Below are positions 35,314 to 47,887 of a stretch of 64,000 nt of DNA, piece after piece. The DNA lies in contig NC_134879.1 in the NCBI RefSeq assembly GCF_041734735.1, forward strand, positions 8,608,810 to 8,672,809, written 5' to 3'. The stretch's first letter is position 1. Every line of letters starts with the position of its first letter. The notes beneath the pieces are model-generated. The model was not told the DNA's origin, searched no databases, and worked only from the letters and a program-made list of their open reading frames with translations. The translations under genes were made by a program, and so were the position numbers. This DNA is from Babylonia areolata. Its lineage: Eukaryota > Mollusca > Gastropoda > Neogastropoda > Buccinidae.

Positions 35314-35974
35314 TTGGCACAGGTGGTACCAAGGAGGTGGGGATCACAGTTAAACAGTTTCAAGTTTCTGGCTGTGAAATTATGGTTGAGCAGTACAATC
35401 CATGAATCTGTGACTGGATTTTTCTACAGTGCTGAGAAAATTGCAGATGAAATGTTTAGGGTGTTAATTCTTCACAACAAAAAAGAAGGAAATATGGATG
35501 TACTGTTATGGATTGTGTGGCCTTGTTTTATGAACAATCCTGCAAAGATACTGCAGCAGACTGGTGTACTTTGTCCAGCTTACTCGTGCATGTCAAAATC
35601 TCAACCATGAAAAGAAATGTCAATATCAGAATATGGTTTGCTGTTGTACTTAGAAGTTAGATAGATCTATGTATTGTCTGCATAGTCATGCGTTAATCTG
35701 TTTTACCATATAAAAAAAATCAACAGGCTGCAATTCATGTATGTGCAAATTTTATATTAGTCATATTGATATTATTCATTTTAGATAGAAATCATAGATC
35801 AACATAATTCAGGGAAAAAGGTTATGAACAAATTAATCTGTCAAAGTATGGGTCTGAGCATAATATTAATTTGGACTACTCCATTCCTCTTTGTTCTGTG
35901 TGCATGTATGTTTGTGTATACATGTATGTGTGTGTTTGTATGTGTTTGCTTGTGTACATCTGCATGCATGAATT

Positions 35975-35977
<3 letters not shown>

Positions 35978-36017
<40 letters not shown>
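35978..36017. repeat. TG microsatellite in the 3' flank of the BTB gene
   Basis: An uninterrupted TG run, probably within the 3' UTR if the 36551 poly(A) signal is used. Confidence 0.9.
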
Positions 36018-36019
<2 letters not shown>

Positions 36020-36550
36020 AGTCTATTCAGGTATCAAATTGTAGCACTAGCAGTTTCTGCAAGTTGAAATATGATCTGGTATGTTATTGTACATCAACAG
36101 AACAAAAACTGAAAAAAAGATCTCTTTCTTCCATGCATAAACCTCCACTTACACCCCCCCATCCTCACTCCCACTCATTTTGCATGGACACTGCAACAGT
36201 GCAAGGGAGGAAATGGATATTGTGTCAGCACTATAAGTTATAGGCAAAGTGTGTAGTTAAAATGTCTTGCCTTAGAAAGGAACCTTTTTTCCTGCACACA
36301 CACACAACCCCCCCCCCCCCTCCCCGCCACCCCCCCACAGAAGTAGCAAAGTTTTATATACCTTATTATTTTAAAAAAATGCTTTTGATCAAAACCAGAA
36401 TCTCCATTCAGATCTAATGAAAAAAAAAGTTCTCTCTCTCTCTTTTTAATTTTTTTTTTATCCGTTTGTTTCTAGAACTATGTCTAGTAGTAGTATATAA
36501 TATATGATTTTTATAATTGACAGTGTATAGTAATAAGAAATGATTCATTT

Positions 36551-36556
36551 AATAAA
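36551..36556 (+). terminator. Candidate poly(A) signal for the BTB gene
   Basis: AATAAA about 1.24 kb after the stop codon; another lies at 36782. Which is used cannot be told from sequence. Confidence 0.3.
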
Positions 36557-36559
36557 GAC

Positions 36560-38057
36560 TAAATTTTGTTAGATGATTATGTGGTAATGTTAAGATTTAC
36601 TCACCAGTACCTATCCCTTGACTTTTGTTGATGTTGTTGGGTGATGAGTGAAGACAGTGCCACCACTCTCCACTTGTCTCTGTCCTCCGTGGTATTTTAA
36701 TCAAATGAAAATGAATTCAGGTATAAAAGGTAACTCAGATTACTTGAATGACCGTGCAGCATGCTGTTTGTGTTATTTTTAAATAAACAGAATATGAAAA
36801 ATGTTTGGATTTTTTAAAATGACCTGTCTGCTCCTTGTCACTGATGTAAAATGATGAAATTATGTATGATTATACAGTGTGTTTGTTAATATTGTAACTC
36901 AGTCGCTAGTTCCTCGTTGTGGTTTTGTATGAAATTTCAAATTGTTTTGAGTGAAAATTCTACAGAGAATGTGAAGCTTTAAGTTTAAAATGGCAAAGTC
37001 TGTTCTCTTCCTTTTTGGGTCTTGTGCAATAATTGAATGGCTTGTGAGTATGTTTTGAGTCAAAATGGTTGTCAGCACTCAACCTGATTGTTCTGATAAG
37101 GGAATGCTGAACAAACAAAGAAATATTACTGGATACCTCAAGAGGTTATTGATCTGCACCTCTTTTCTGTCTGTAAAATAACCATGCAATCCAGTATCAG
37201 TTGTGACTGGAGACTAATGAGTAAGTAGTATACATGTAGAAAGCACTTGTTATACATGTATCATGTACTGTGTGTAGAGTATTTAGTAGTATACCATTGT
37301 ATCTGTGTGTAGCTTGTCATTCTGTAATATTGTATTTCTTTATGCTTTATCATTCTAAAAGTAATCTCAATGTTTTTTTTCTGTACACATGATTTGTGTG
37401 TTTTTGTGTGTAAGAGAGGAGGTTTTGTTGTGGAAGGGGGATGTGTGCTTGTAATAGTTGTTATGGTTTCCAATCTGAGAACAAGTATCTAATACTCATT
37501 CTCAGTTCTAACCTACTACATTTGTGTGCCATGTTATGGTCCCATAATCCCCACTCAGTTTTTTGTTGTAGTTGTTGTATGTGTGAGCATGTGTCCACAT
37601 CTCATATGAATTCAGCACTGAACTGTTGTCTTTGCTGGTGAACATAGAAATTTTCCAGAAAATGTAAAATACTGTCTCCAGAGTTTTCCATATAATTATC
37701 ATACACTTTTGGTGGTGTTTTCATGAAATATTATTCTCTTATCTTACTGGGATCACCATGTTCTATTCATTATTTTATATCCTGTTGAGTTATTGCTTTT
37801 TTTCCCCCTTGCATGTGTGTGCATATCATATTGTTTTGTTTTCCTGTGTTGTTGTCTAGAGCTCCTTTAGATCCACTGAAAGTAGCAGCAGAACCTCATT
37901 GTTCTGAATGTCCTTCATGTGCTGATGTCTCCAGAGATCTGCATCAAAGGCAGTTTCCTCTCAAGTGCTGATCGATCTTACCCCCTTCCCCGCCCCCTCC
38001 ACCTGGCCCCCTCCCACTCCCCCCCGCCTTCCTTGTGGGGATGCTTGGGGCTCATTG
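36560..38057. other. No gene seen
   Basis: AT-rich DNA with a C-rich patch at 37980-38030. No coding region was recognised. Confidence 0.5.
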
Positions 38058-38268
38058 GGTATAAATAAATAATATCCCCATCTTCTGGAAATTATGTGCT
38101 AAAATTTCCTACTTAGTGGGACAAAGGGGAGGTTACCTATTTCCGGGAGGTTATCGGCCATAGTTACTTTCGTTTTCTCCGCATAGGCGGATAGTAGTTT
38201 GCACAGGACAGGAATGTCAGACCCCTGCCGGAATCTGCACTAGTTGGGTCACGGTAAGTATGTTATTT
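38058..38268 (+). other. Exon-like block: TATA-like box, GC-richer segment, perfect 5' splice site
   Basis: GGGTATAAATAAATAA at about 38058 is followed by a GC-richer stretch (GGGAGGTTATCGGCCATAGT, TTTCTCCGCATAGGCGGATA, CAGACCCCTGCCGGAATCTG). It ends at GGGTCACG then GTAAGTAT, a full match to the U1 5' end. TCCGC-ATAG-GCGGA forms a perfect 5-bp stem. This could be a non-coding first exon of an unseen plus-strand transcript, or a dispersed repeat. No downstream coding exon was found. Confidence 0.3.
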
Positions 38269-38357
38269 AAATGTAATTTTAGATAGAAAATTTCCTTTTT
38301 ATGTTACTCTCTTTCAGTTGATTAGGAAATCAGATTGCAATTAATACTTTTTTTCTT

Positions 38358-38510
38358 CTTCTTTGTTAGTGGGCTGTCACATTCTTCACTAGTATAGTGC
38401 ACGGGTGGGGGGTGGGGGAGGGGGGTTTACAAGTATAAGACTAAACTGTTTTTACACCCACCATGCAGGCAGTCATACTCTGTTGTTGTTTTTGGAATGG
38501 GGAGAGGGAG
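38358..38510 (+). repeat. Dispersed repeat fragment (CTTCTTCTTTGTT...GTGGGCTG family)
   Basis: CTTCTTCTTTGTTAGTGGGC and TAGTGCACGGGTGG, then TTTTTACACCCACCATGCAG, resemble the 2393-2470 fragment (CTTCTTTGTTCGTGGGCTGC, GTACACGAGTGTGCTTTTGC) and extend it. Confidence 0.55.
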
Positions 38511-39762
38511 TATTTAAACATACCTCATCATGGCAATTCTCAGAATTCCCTAGTAACTGTTCCAATGAGCGAATGGCTGTTTTTGCATCTTCATCTGAAG
38601 GACATTTAGAGATTCCAAAACAATTCTTCACTTTGAGACATTTTTTTTCATCCATGTTCTCTTTTCTCTTGTAGATGTCTTTCTGTCTCTGGATTGAAGT
38701 CGATTTTCCACTCATTCCTCTCATTTCCAACCGTCTCCTGTTCCACTCTGTGCTGTTGTTCATCACTTAACATTTGTAGGATATAAATATCACTCTGCAA
38801 TTTAGTTATGTTTGGTTCTGACTTGAAATGGGTACAGATTTATTTCTTACACAGAAGACAGAAATAAATTTATTGTCTCAGCATTTTTTTAAATTTTGAA
38901 TTCACACAGAAAAGGTTTAACATGACTTTTTCCAGAATATGTTGGTTTTTTTCTGGAATTTGTTCCTGATTTTTGATTGTACAGTCCTAGACTATGTTAA
39001 CTCAACTGCTGTGTCCATTGGAAAATGTGTGTTTTCTAATGAACTTTTGTTACCAAATTTGTATGTGTGTGCGTGTGTGTTTGCGTGTGCGCGCATACGC
39101 ACACATGTGTGTGTGTGTGAGAGAGAGAGATAGAGAGAGAGTACGTACAAGAATGTGTGTGCGTGGGTGGGTGGGCGTGTGTGTGTGTGTGTGTGTGTCC
39201 AGCCTAGAATCATTTAAACAAAAATTTAAGGACAAATATCTGAACAATGGTATGATATCTGATATTTTGTCCACAAATGTGCTTCTTAAAAGATGTAGTG
39301 TAATGAATTTTCCCATAATTCTTTGTTGTACAGGATGGAGACATATTTAAACATTCATGAAATGTTAAGCAGTTAAAATGAAGTTTTAAGATCTGGGCAG
39401 CAGTACATAATTAGCTCAATATTATTCGTTAAAACTGTCATAAAATAGAACATTGCCATGTTTTCAATTTCCAGGCCATGGAAATGTTTATGGTGACTGT
39501 TAAGTAATTATCACAATTAGAATTCTGCTGCTGTTCTGGTCACAAGACCAGGTCACATGAGAATGATTTCATTAAGAATCATTTAGTGTTGAACACTCTG
39601 TCATGTTTCATTTGTATGTTCATGGAGCTATTGTCAAGAAAAGAAGAATACAGGGAGGAAAAAATCCATCACAAGTACTAATAGTCAGTGAAGATGTACT
39701 TAACTTCTTAAGACACTGTTATATTTCATTTTGTAAGTTCTGTTTAACAATAGTGCTCTCTT

Positions 39763-39920
<158 letters not shown>

Positions 39921-40521
39921 CCTGCTTGCATGCATGCAAGTGTGAGAGCGAGAGAGAGAAGGGATGAAAAACAGACATATTTAAAGAGAACACTGTATAT
40001 AAATGTAACTTACATTAAATCTTGCACCTTGCAGTTTGCAAAGTTATGGAATGTGAGCTGTTAAATTCTTGATATTAGATGTGCACTGTTCATAGGTCAA
40101 AAACAACCACGCCCCATTTGAATGTTTATGTTTTTTGTCCCCCTTTTTGTTCAAGGTTTCGTTTGATAATCAGTTATGTGTAAAATAATATTTCAGACCT
40201 GATTGAATTGTGCAATATTTGGGCACTTTAAATTTATAAGTTTTAGGGGGAAAAAAAGAACTTTTACATTCTTGTTAACTGTTAAAGTGCAATATTTACA
40301 AATGGAAATTTGTTGTTTGCAAGACAGTGGTAATTTTTGTTTTGACAATTTGATTTATTTATTGACTCTTCAAAGTGCAATATTTACAATTGGAAATTTA
40401 TGTCATTTAAGTGATTAGGAAATTCTTGTTCTTTTTCTGTCATGGCTCATGAAAGGATTTTGTTCACTAACACTTTATACAAATTTAGATTTATCAATTT
40501 ATACTTAAACATTGACATTCA

Positions 40522-40542
40522 ATGTTTATATGTCTGTACACG

Positions 40543-40620
<78 letters not shown>

Positions 40621-40639
40621 TGTACAGACATATAAACAT
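40522..40639. repeat. 22-bp perfect inverted repeat enclosing a CA-TA microsatellite
   Basis: The left arm ATGTTTATATGTCTGTACAC + GC (40522-40543) is the exact reverse complement of the right arm 40618-40639. The loop is a compound (CA)n(TA)n tract, itself half self-complementary. Confidence 0.85.
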
Positions 40640-42511
40640 ATATATATATATGAATAAATATATGAATAAATGCACATATCTTACCTGTTGTCAATGAGTG
40701 AACTTGTAATTGTGTATAACTATAAGTCTTGCCTGTTGTCAATGATTGGACAAGTACGGTATGAAAGTAGTTGTTGTGTGTATGTATATTGTTGTGTTTT
40801 TGTTTTTTGGGTTTGTTGTTGTTTTTTTTGTTGTTTTTTTTTGCTTTGTTTTGTTTTTCTAATGATGAGTGTCCACAGAATGTTGTTGTTGGTTTTTTCC
40901 TCCAAAGGATCATTCATTCATTGTCCACAGAATGACTCGGATTAGTGCATAATGTGTTATTCTTTTTTCACCTTGGCACATTTGGGCAGTACACCCTGGA
41001 AACATTAATTCACTTATGTGGTTCTGTTTATCCCTCTTGATTGAAGCAGTGTTTTTTTTGTTTGTGTGTGAACATTTGGATTGCTGAAATAGCATCTATG
41101 GTATTCAGATTTTGAAGATGTTATTTTTGTAGATGGCAGTTACTCAATACATCAGCTTGCATGGGCTTATCAACTGACGCTTTTTTTGTGTATCAGTTGC
41201 TGAAATTGATGACTGGTATAAACAAGATGGTACAATTATAAATGATTTATACCTGTTCAAACAAATTAAAGCAAACTGTTATAATTTTTCACAAAGTCTG
41301 TTTTACATTAGTTTTACCTATAACCTCATGATCTAGAAGTATGGTCCTCAAAGTAATATTTAGTTGGTCATATTTTCTTTTGATTTAAACTAGAAATCTG
41401 CATCATTCTGTTGGAAATTCTGAATATGAATCAGTCCAGCAAATAGTGAAAAATGTCACATGGACACAAGACAGTAAAAAACAACTCTAACCCCAGTTGA
41501 TACTTGTAGATGTGTGTTAGGACTTTGTTCAAACTATCTCCCCCATCACCCCCACCCCTACCCCACCCCCCATCTCCATATAAAAAGAATGTGAAGAAAG
41601 AATACCAGATGGTCAAGGCAAGCCTACTTCTTCTTTTTTTCCTACAAGGATTATGTTATAAAAATTTTTTTTTAATTGTTGTATCAGTTGTTTGTTTCAT
41701 AGCAGTCAAATGAATAAGTGAGGAGTCATGGTCAGATGAAAATATGATCTTGCGCTGTATGTGTTCTTGATGTTGATTATTGAGTGTGTCAGTGGTAGTG
41801 ATGTTCCTTATTGTATTACAGGGTTTTTGAAAAGTGTCAAATCCTGATCAGAAAAAGCTCCCAAAGTGCATAACTGGGCATTACTGTTATTCTCAAAACT
41901 CAGGGTGTTTAGGAAATGATGTCAAGTTTGTCATCAAACATCCGGATTTAATGTAAAAGCAAACACTTGAATTTGATTATTTCTGTGTAAGTGAACACTT
42001 GTTTGGTCATTCGAAGTCTTGAGCAGCTGCTAAGTGATATCAAATTGCTTAAGTGGGTGAATGGAAAATGTAACTGGAATAACAATGAAATGTTCATGGA
42101 CAAGAGAAAAAGCAGACCAGTTGGTGAACTGTTTCATTTGTTGGATGGCTTGGATTGTTTAAAATCAAAATTTGACTGTTTTTTTTGTCAGATAGAGAGT
42201 TCTTACATTTCACATGACAACTGTTGAGTTTACAGTTGCAATAAGCTTTTAGTCAATCAGTACTTTAGAAATGCTCTGACTTCAACATTTTCTGGGGTGT
42301 AAAACTCCCAGACTAGAGTTTGATTTATTGAATTATTATTCATGTGAATGTTTTATAGTGGCATTAAAATGTGCAGAAGTACTTTATTATTTTTGAAGTT
42401 CAGTTGTAGATTTGAGAAAGGAATACAATTTAAAAAAAAAAAAAAGTCCCCCCTCTCTCTATTTTCACCTCATTTGAGATATTCATCATCATTGACTCAG
42501 TTAAAATGTGC

Positions 42512-42671
42512 AGTTGTTCATCATCGTAAATCTGAAAAAATATGTCATGAATGTATGTTAATTCATATATTACATATTATTGACTGCATTTCAGTTGTTA
42601 ATCTTCGTAATTCTGAAAAAAAAAAGTGTCATGCACGTATGTTAATTTATATCATTATTGATTGCATTTCA
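42512..42671. repeat. About 80-bp imperfect tandem duplication
   Basis: Both copies begin GTTGTT(C/A)ATC and end GATTGCATTTCA/GACTGCATTTCA, with CATGAATGTATGTTAATT against CATGCACGTATGTTAATT in the middle. Confidence 0.75.
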
Positions 42672-42721
42672 TGCCTAACACAAGAGCAGGACTTTTTGAT
42701 TAAAGCACATCATTTTTCAAG

Positions 42722-42764
<43 letters not shown>

Positions 42765-44132
42765 ATGCATTTTTTGTGCTCATGCGTCTGTGCGTATACA
42801 TGTGAAAATGTTGTTTTTTTGCATCTTAATGTAAGCATATGGAGGGGCAGTATCGGTCTCATTTGCAGCCAACATTTATATTTTTACAAAATAATATATC
42901 TAAATTATCACAATCTGCAAAATGAAATTCAGCTCTGAACATCTCCATTTATCTCAGTATAAAAGGACTGTCAGTACCAGAACTCTCAAATGAATTTTCA
43001 ATGAATATATATATATATATGCTATCTCTCTACATTTCTACACATTTCTATTTACACTTATAGATGTATACTTATACCTCAGTATACACATGTGTGTGCG
43101 CTTACGGGATAGGTTTATACAACTTTTTTCATATTAACGTACAATTATATTTCTATCTCTGTTCATTGGCATCTATTCATTGAGATTCCCTACATAGCAG
43201 TATATGCACACTTGCATTTGCGTCATTCTGTACACAATGCCCGGAACTCTCTGCGTCTACATACTGACACATTATTCATATGTGTATGTACATCTCTTAT
43301 ATAGGTGCATACACAGATTACTTTCCATTACTGATTATGCACACTTACCCATTTACTTGGGTATATCTGTGCACGCTACACGCATGCGTATACAGCCGCT
43401 TATTTCTTGTGACTCGATCTCTTGTCATTGGCATATTCCTGACATCATCACTTGAGTTGATGGAAGTTTATAATCCCTTTGCACATATATGTATTCATTT
43501 TCGTAAATTCATCCCTACCTTGCTTTCGGAGGACGACTGCCCTCACAGACAAAACTGCCTCATTCATGCCTGAATGTATGCTCCTTCACATATCGTATTT
43601 CAAATACACACTCACACACAGACACATGCAGACACACACACATATGCTCGTGCACACACACACACACACACCACACACATTGACACATACGCATCCCCCT
43701 CCACCTTCAAAAGAGCTCCCTAAGTGTGCACACACAAACTTCAGTGGCAAGTTCATACACTCCTTTTCACCCCTACAGAATTATTACATAATTCATCTGA
43801 AATATGATAATAAAAGACATCACAATCAATCACCCTCACTCCCCCAAAAATCAAACAAACAAACAACAAAAAGATCACTAAGTGGCTCAGGAGCAGTACA
43901 ACAGTAGTCACCAGCACAATTAAACAGTTAGTGCATCAAAGTGTGTGTACATGTGTGTTGGGGAGCATATATTAATGTATGTGTCACTATGTGCAAGTGA
44001 GTGATGGTAAAATGTGTGTATATGTGTGTGTGTGTGTGCATGTATCTCTCTCTCTGTATGTGTGTGATGAGAAAATGTGTGTATCTGTGTGTGTATGCAT
44101 CTGGTATGTGATTGTATGTGTGTAATGATAAA

Positions 44133-44170
<38 letters not shown>

Positions 44171-45189
44171 GTCTCTGTGTGTGTTTCAGTGTATGTGCAC
44201 ACACATACAGTCTGTAGAGTGTTGGTGAGTCTCCTCTCAAGGGCTGGAGGTGCTAACTCAGTCTGTCTCCAAATGACTGATTATTATCATATATTATTAT
44301 CATTAGTAAGTGGTGCCCTGCACATTTTGGTAGGCCCAGTATTATGGACTGCTGGCATTAAGTCTGCAACTGAGTGAACCTGAAGGTAAAGGGATTCGAG
44401 GCAAGCGGCATGATGGTGATACTAACTAAATGGGATACAAACAAACAAGCTGGTTTACATCAAATCAATCATCATTCAAAATTTTGCCCAATGTCTTATT
44501 AGTTCAGATGTTAAAAACACGAGTTTTACAACTGACTTAGCACAAAGTCTGATTCCTTGTCAGACAATCTCAAACTACAAATAGTTGAGCATGAATGAAA
44601 ACTCATCACTCAGCAGAATCCAGTTATCATTTGGCATCGCTTACCGACTTGGAAAACCACTTCTCCCATGGAAAAGTCTGCTGGTGTATCAAAATAATAC
44701 ACCCTATAAAAAAAAAGAAACTATTCTACGATTTTTAGGTCTTTGATATAAACCAAAACTGGGCGTTTACCAGTCAGGAGATTCCCACAAAATAAACAAA
44801 AAGGTATCAATAAGAATTAAAAATGTCCAACAAATGGGTTATGAATCGGGGGAATACTCTTGCTCAGACTTGCCAAGATAAAAATAGACCACGAGCTGAC
44901 GAAACGACCAAGAAATATGGGAGAACTCCTCAGTGCTAAACATAAAAGTGACGTACAACCTATTTGAAGCTATGTGATTGGATGAACTGCTGACAAAAAT
45001 AGAAGATGACGATTTTTAGCCATAAAAGAGCAAGCGGTGGTGGTGCAAAGCACAGACGAGCATTGAGAAAAGCAGACGCAGTAAAGATATCGTGACAAAT
45101 CATCCTTACTTCTCAGCGCACCGCTTCTGAAGCAGGACAGAAAATCTATTCAAACTGAATTTTTTGATAAAACAACAACCACAGCACAG

Positions 45190-45688
45190 GAAAATGGCCC
45201 GTCGAACGCGACACCGTCACCATCACCATCGCCGAAACTCTCACGGGTCCGCCTCCAAAACCTCCACGGACAAAAAACAAAATCCACAATGTTGCGCCCC
45301 TATCAAACAGCCTCGACACGACGAATGGGCGGAGCTACGGAGCGTCCACTTCGAAGTATGCTTATTGTAACCTGTACGTTGGTCCCGATTTTGTGGTTCG
45401 TGTTCCCAACTGGATCGCCCTGTCGAAGATGATAGCAGACTACACGTCAGGGGGGATAACGCAGTGTGATTTCGTTCTGAGTGGGTCGATTTCCCAGCTT
45501 CAGTTTTCGCCCGGGGGGTTCAAACTGCTGACACTCCCCAACGCAGGAGGCAGTTCTGTGTGGTCCGAGGCTCTGTCCTTTGAACTGCTGCAGCGTTGCT
45601 TCAGGGCTACACTCATCAAGGTAATTTCATTAAAAAATAAAAACATTATGTGACTTATTTTTCCTCCTGAGACCCGTGTTGCTGACTG

Positions 45689-45733
<45 letters not shown>

Positions 45734-45911
45734 TGTGTGTGTACATTCAATCAATAAGAAAAAAAAGATAAGAAATTTGTGAAATGAAAATAAGTTTCTA
45801 TCTTGAGACAATGAAGGCAAACAGTGTTGGAAGCAGAGAAACAGACCGTCTTATATCACTTGTTGCCGTGCCAGTGCGTAAAGTTAATGTTGAGTATACC
45901 GTTTGACTCGA

Positions 45912-45963
<52 letters not shown>

Positions 45964-47887
45964 CAGTGTGTCACGTGTGTGGCACGTACGTGTGTGTGTG
46001 TACGCGCGCGCCGCCGGGCGCATTATATGAACACTTGCATTTGTCAGTTAACTGAAAAAACTGATTTTAGAAATATTTGTGTGCTGTATAGCGGGGGCCA
46101 ACGTGACTGATTCGATACATTATGTCAATGTTAAGTGTTGCTATATTGGGAGGATAAGAATGAGGGATTTTGTTTAATGTCCCCACCGGCGATCACACAC
46201 ACAGATCGATGTTGACGGTAGACAAATAAAACTGAAAGAAGTTAGGCAATTAATTTTTCACTTTTGTAAATGTTATCATTAAAAAAAAAAGCCACCAAAA
46301 GCCAACCTATTATATATTTTAAAATGTAGAAGCTGTAAGCTGTGTTGTGTCGTGCTGTGCAAAAATGTATCTTTATATTACTTTTCCACAGACGGAGATG
46401 GAGATAGAATATTTCCCAATGGGTGGTTCCATGACGGACTACCTGTGTTCGATATGTGGCTGTGACGTCGCCGTCTCCGTCACGCGAGCCATGAAGTACA
46501 GGGGAGATTACACACAGGAGGATGCAGAGCTGCTGCTGAACAAGAAGCTGAAAGGTCTGTAACATGAACCGACGGATTTGTAAATTATATAATCATCAGG
46601 TCCGTGGTGTTAACTCCTTGACTTGGTGAAATGGGTTAGACCTGAACTTGAAGCCGATGCAGGTGCTAATTTTTATGTACTTATCCACGGTGTACTGAAT
46701 TGATATCGCTGACCACAAGTAATGCACGGTCCTGAGAGGAAAGTCCTGAACATTAATAAAGAATGGTGACAGACATCCTGACCTGTGAGCTCTCTCTCAT
46801 CTCAAGGAGCTGTCAGCCTTTTACGGACACGCTCACTCGTTCAGCAGCAGTCAAGAGGTAATGAACTGTGTAATTAAAGTTAACTGACTTGAATACAGAC
46901 ATGAATTGATCAATGATCGACCAGAAGGCCTGATTTACCTTAGTATAACTTTGATATGAAATAGGCAAACATATGAGCTCTTGACCGTATAATGTTTTGG
47001 ATGTCACTGACTTTTGCACATGTTTGAGTTGTGTGCAGCGTGCATGCATGCACGTGTTCGGCGTGCGCCCGGGCGTGTGTGTGTATTAAGCAGAGAATAT
47101 TCTATACCGATCTGATTTTATGAAGGAGATATACATGATATCAGTAGACGGTGCGAATAGATTGATAATAGCCTTATTATTGCTTAATCGGTCTCTCCTC
47201 ACTCTTTCCGACATAATATTCTTTTCAAAGCAGAACAATTTATTATGCAGTTGCTGATTAGAAGGGAATGGGATAATCGGTCTACTTTTATCGATATATG
47301 GTTTATATGTATGGTTGCTGTTCCAAGGCCAACAGACATTAAAACTAAGATATCATGGTCAACAGTCCTTTCAGGCCTGTTGGTCTTTCTTTTTGGATTT
47401 TCGATTCCCGAGAACATTTGAAAAACGTCTCAGTTTTCACGCGCTCTTCAAAAATGCAGTAAAAACATATTTCCAATGTTAGTAAAAGTCATGCACCTTT
47501 TTTTTCTAAATCCCGCGTGCGCGCGTGTGTGTTATGTAGACATTATTTTTGTTTCTATATATATGTTTGTGTGTTCAAGTTGTGGGTGGCTGGCACTCTC
47601 AACACATAACCTGAGTGTGGACTTTTTTTTTTACGCGACCTATGTACGTCAAGTTCACTTGTTCATAAAAGACATTAATCATAATTTTTTTTCCAGGCGT
47701 GGTGCGGTCCAATCACAATGCGGTCACCAGGTGGAGCAAGCAGATTCTGCACATCTGGGCTTCATCGGCCATGATTGCTAAGACAGTTGCTTGCGTCTAT
47801 GATTGCATTGATCCCAAGATCAAGGCCAACACTGTTGTGCTTATCACAACTGCCGCACAGTCGCCATTCATCTTTGAGAATGGTTGA
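45190..47887 (+). CDS. Conserved-looking protein of unknown function, 3 exons
   Basis: Exons (up to) 45620, 46392-46554 and 47697-47887 join in phase (0, then 1) and end at TGA 47885-47887. The confident part starts near YCNLYVGPDFVVRVPNW and continues GSSVWSEALSFELLQRCF | TEMEIEYFPMGGSMTDY, VAVSVTRAMKY, EDAELLLNKKLKG | RWSKQILHIWA and KANTVVLITTA to FIFENG. I do not recognise a named family. The order helix with Glu, then Glu/Asp strands, then VSVTR, then an amphipathic helix faintly recalls PD-(D/E)XK nuclease folds; that is speculation. Donors are AAG|GTAATT and AAAG|GTCTGT; acceptors are TCCACAG and TTTTCCAG. The start is unresolved: the reading frame of exon 1 is open back to a stop at 45168-45170 but has no ATG, while an ATG in strong context at 45194 is in another frame that ends near 45370. 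I set the left end at a possible acceptor (CACAG, 45185-45189). Confidence 0.75.
45690..45741. repeat. CT-GT compound microsatellite in intron 1 of the unknown gene
   Basis: (CT)n followed by (GT)n, 70 bp after the exon 1 donor. A second long TG run follows at 45914-45962. Confidence 0.9.
46610..46861. mobile_element. TTAA MITE-like element in intron 2 of the unknown gene
   Basis: TTAACTCCTTGACTTGGTGAA on the left; CACAAGTAATGCACGGTCCT, AAAGAATGGTGACAGACATC and CTGACCTG inside; CAGCAGTCAAGAGGTAA on the right. It is colinear with the 11.1-kb element and has a single copy of what is the minisatellite unit there. The terminal inverted repeats are (C)TCCTTGAC / GTCAAGAG. Confidence 0.65.

Noticed and set aside
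38117-38268. U1 snRNA gene on the minus strand (starts ATACTTACC)
   Set aside because: Only the first nine bases match the U1 5' end; the remainder lacks U1 stem-loops and an Sm site.
38473-38766. 97-codon minus-strand frame with a good donor (CATGATGAG|GTATGT)
   Set aside because: Its end overlaps a dispersed repeat and no partner exon or acceptor is convincing.
39198-39350. SLESFKQKFKDKYL-like peptide resembling a LINE pseudogene motif
   Set aside because: A single short motif adjoining a microsatellite, with no further matching sequence.
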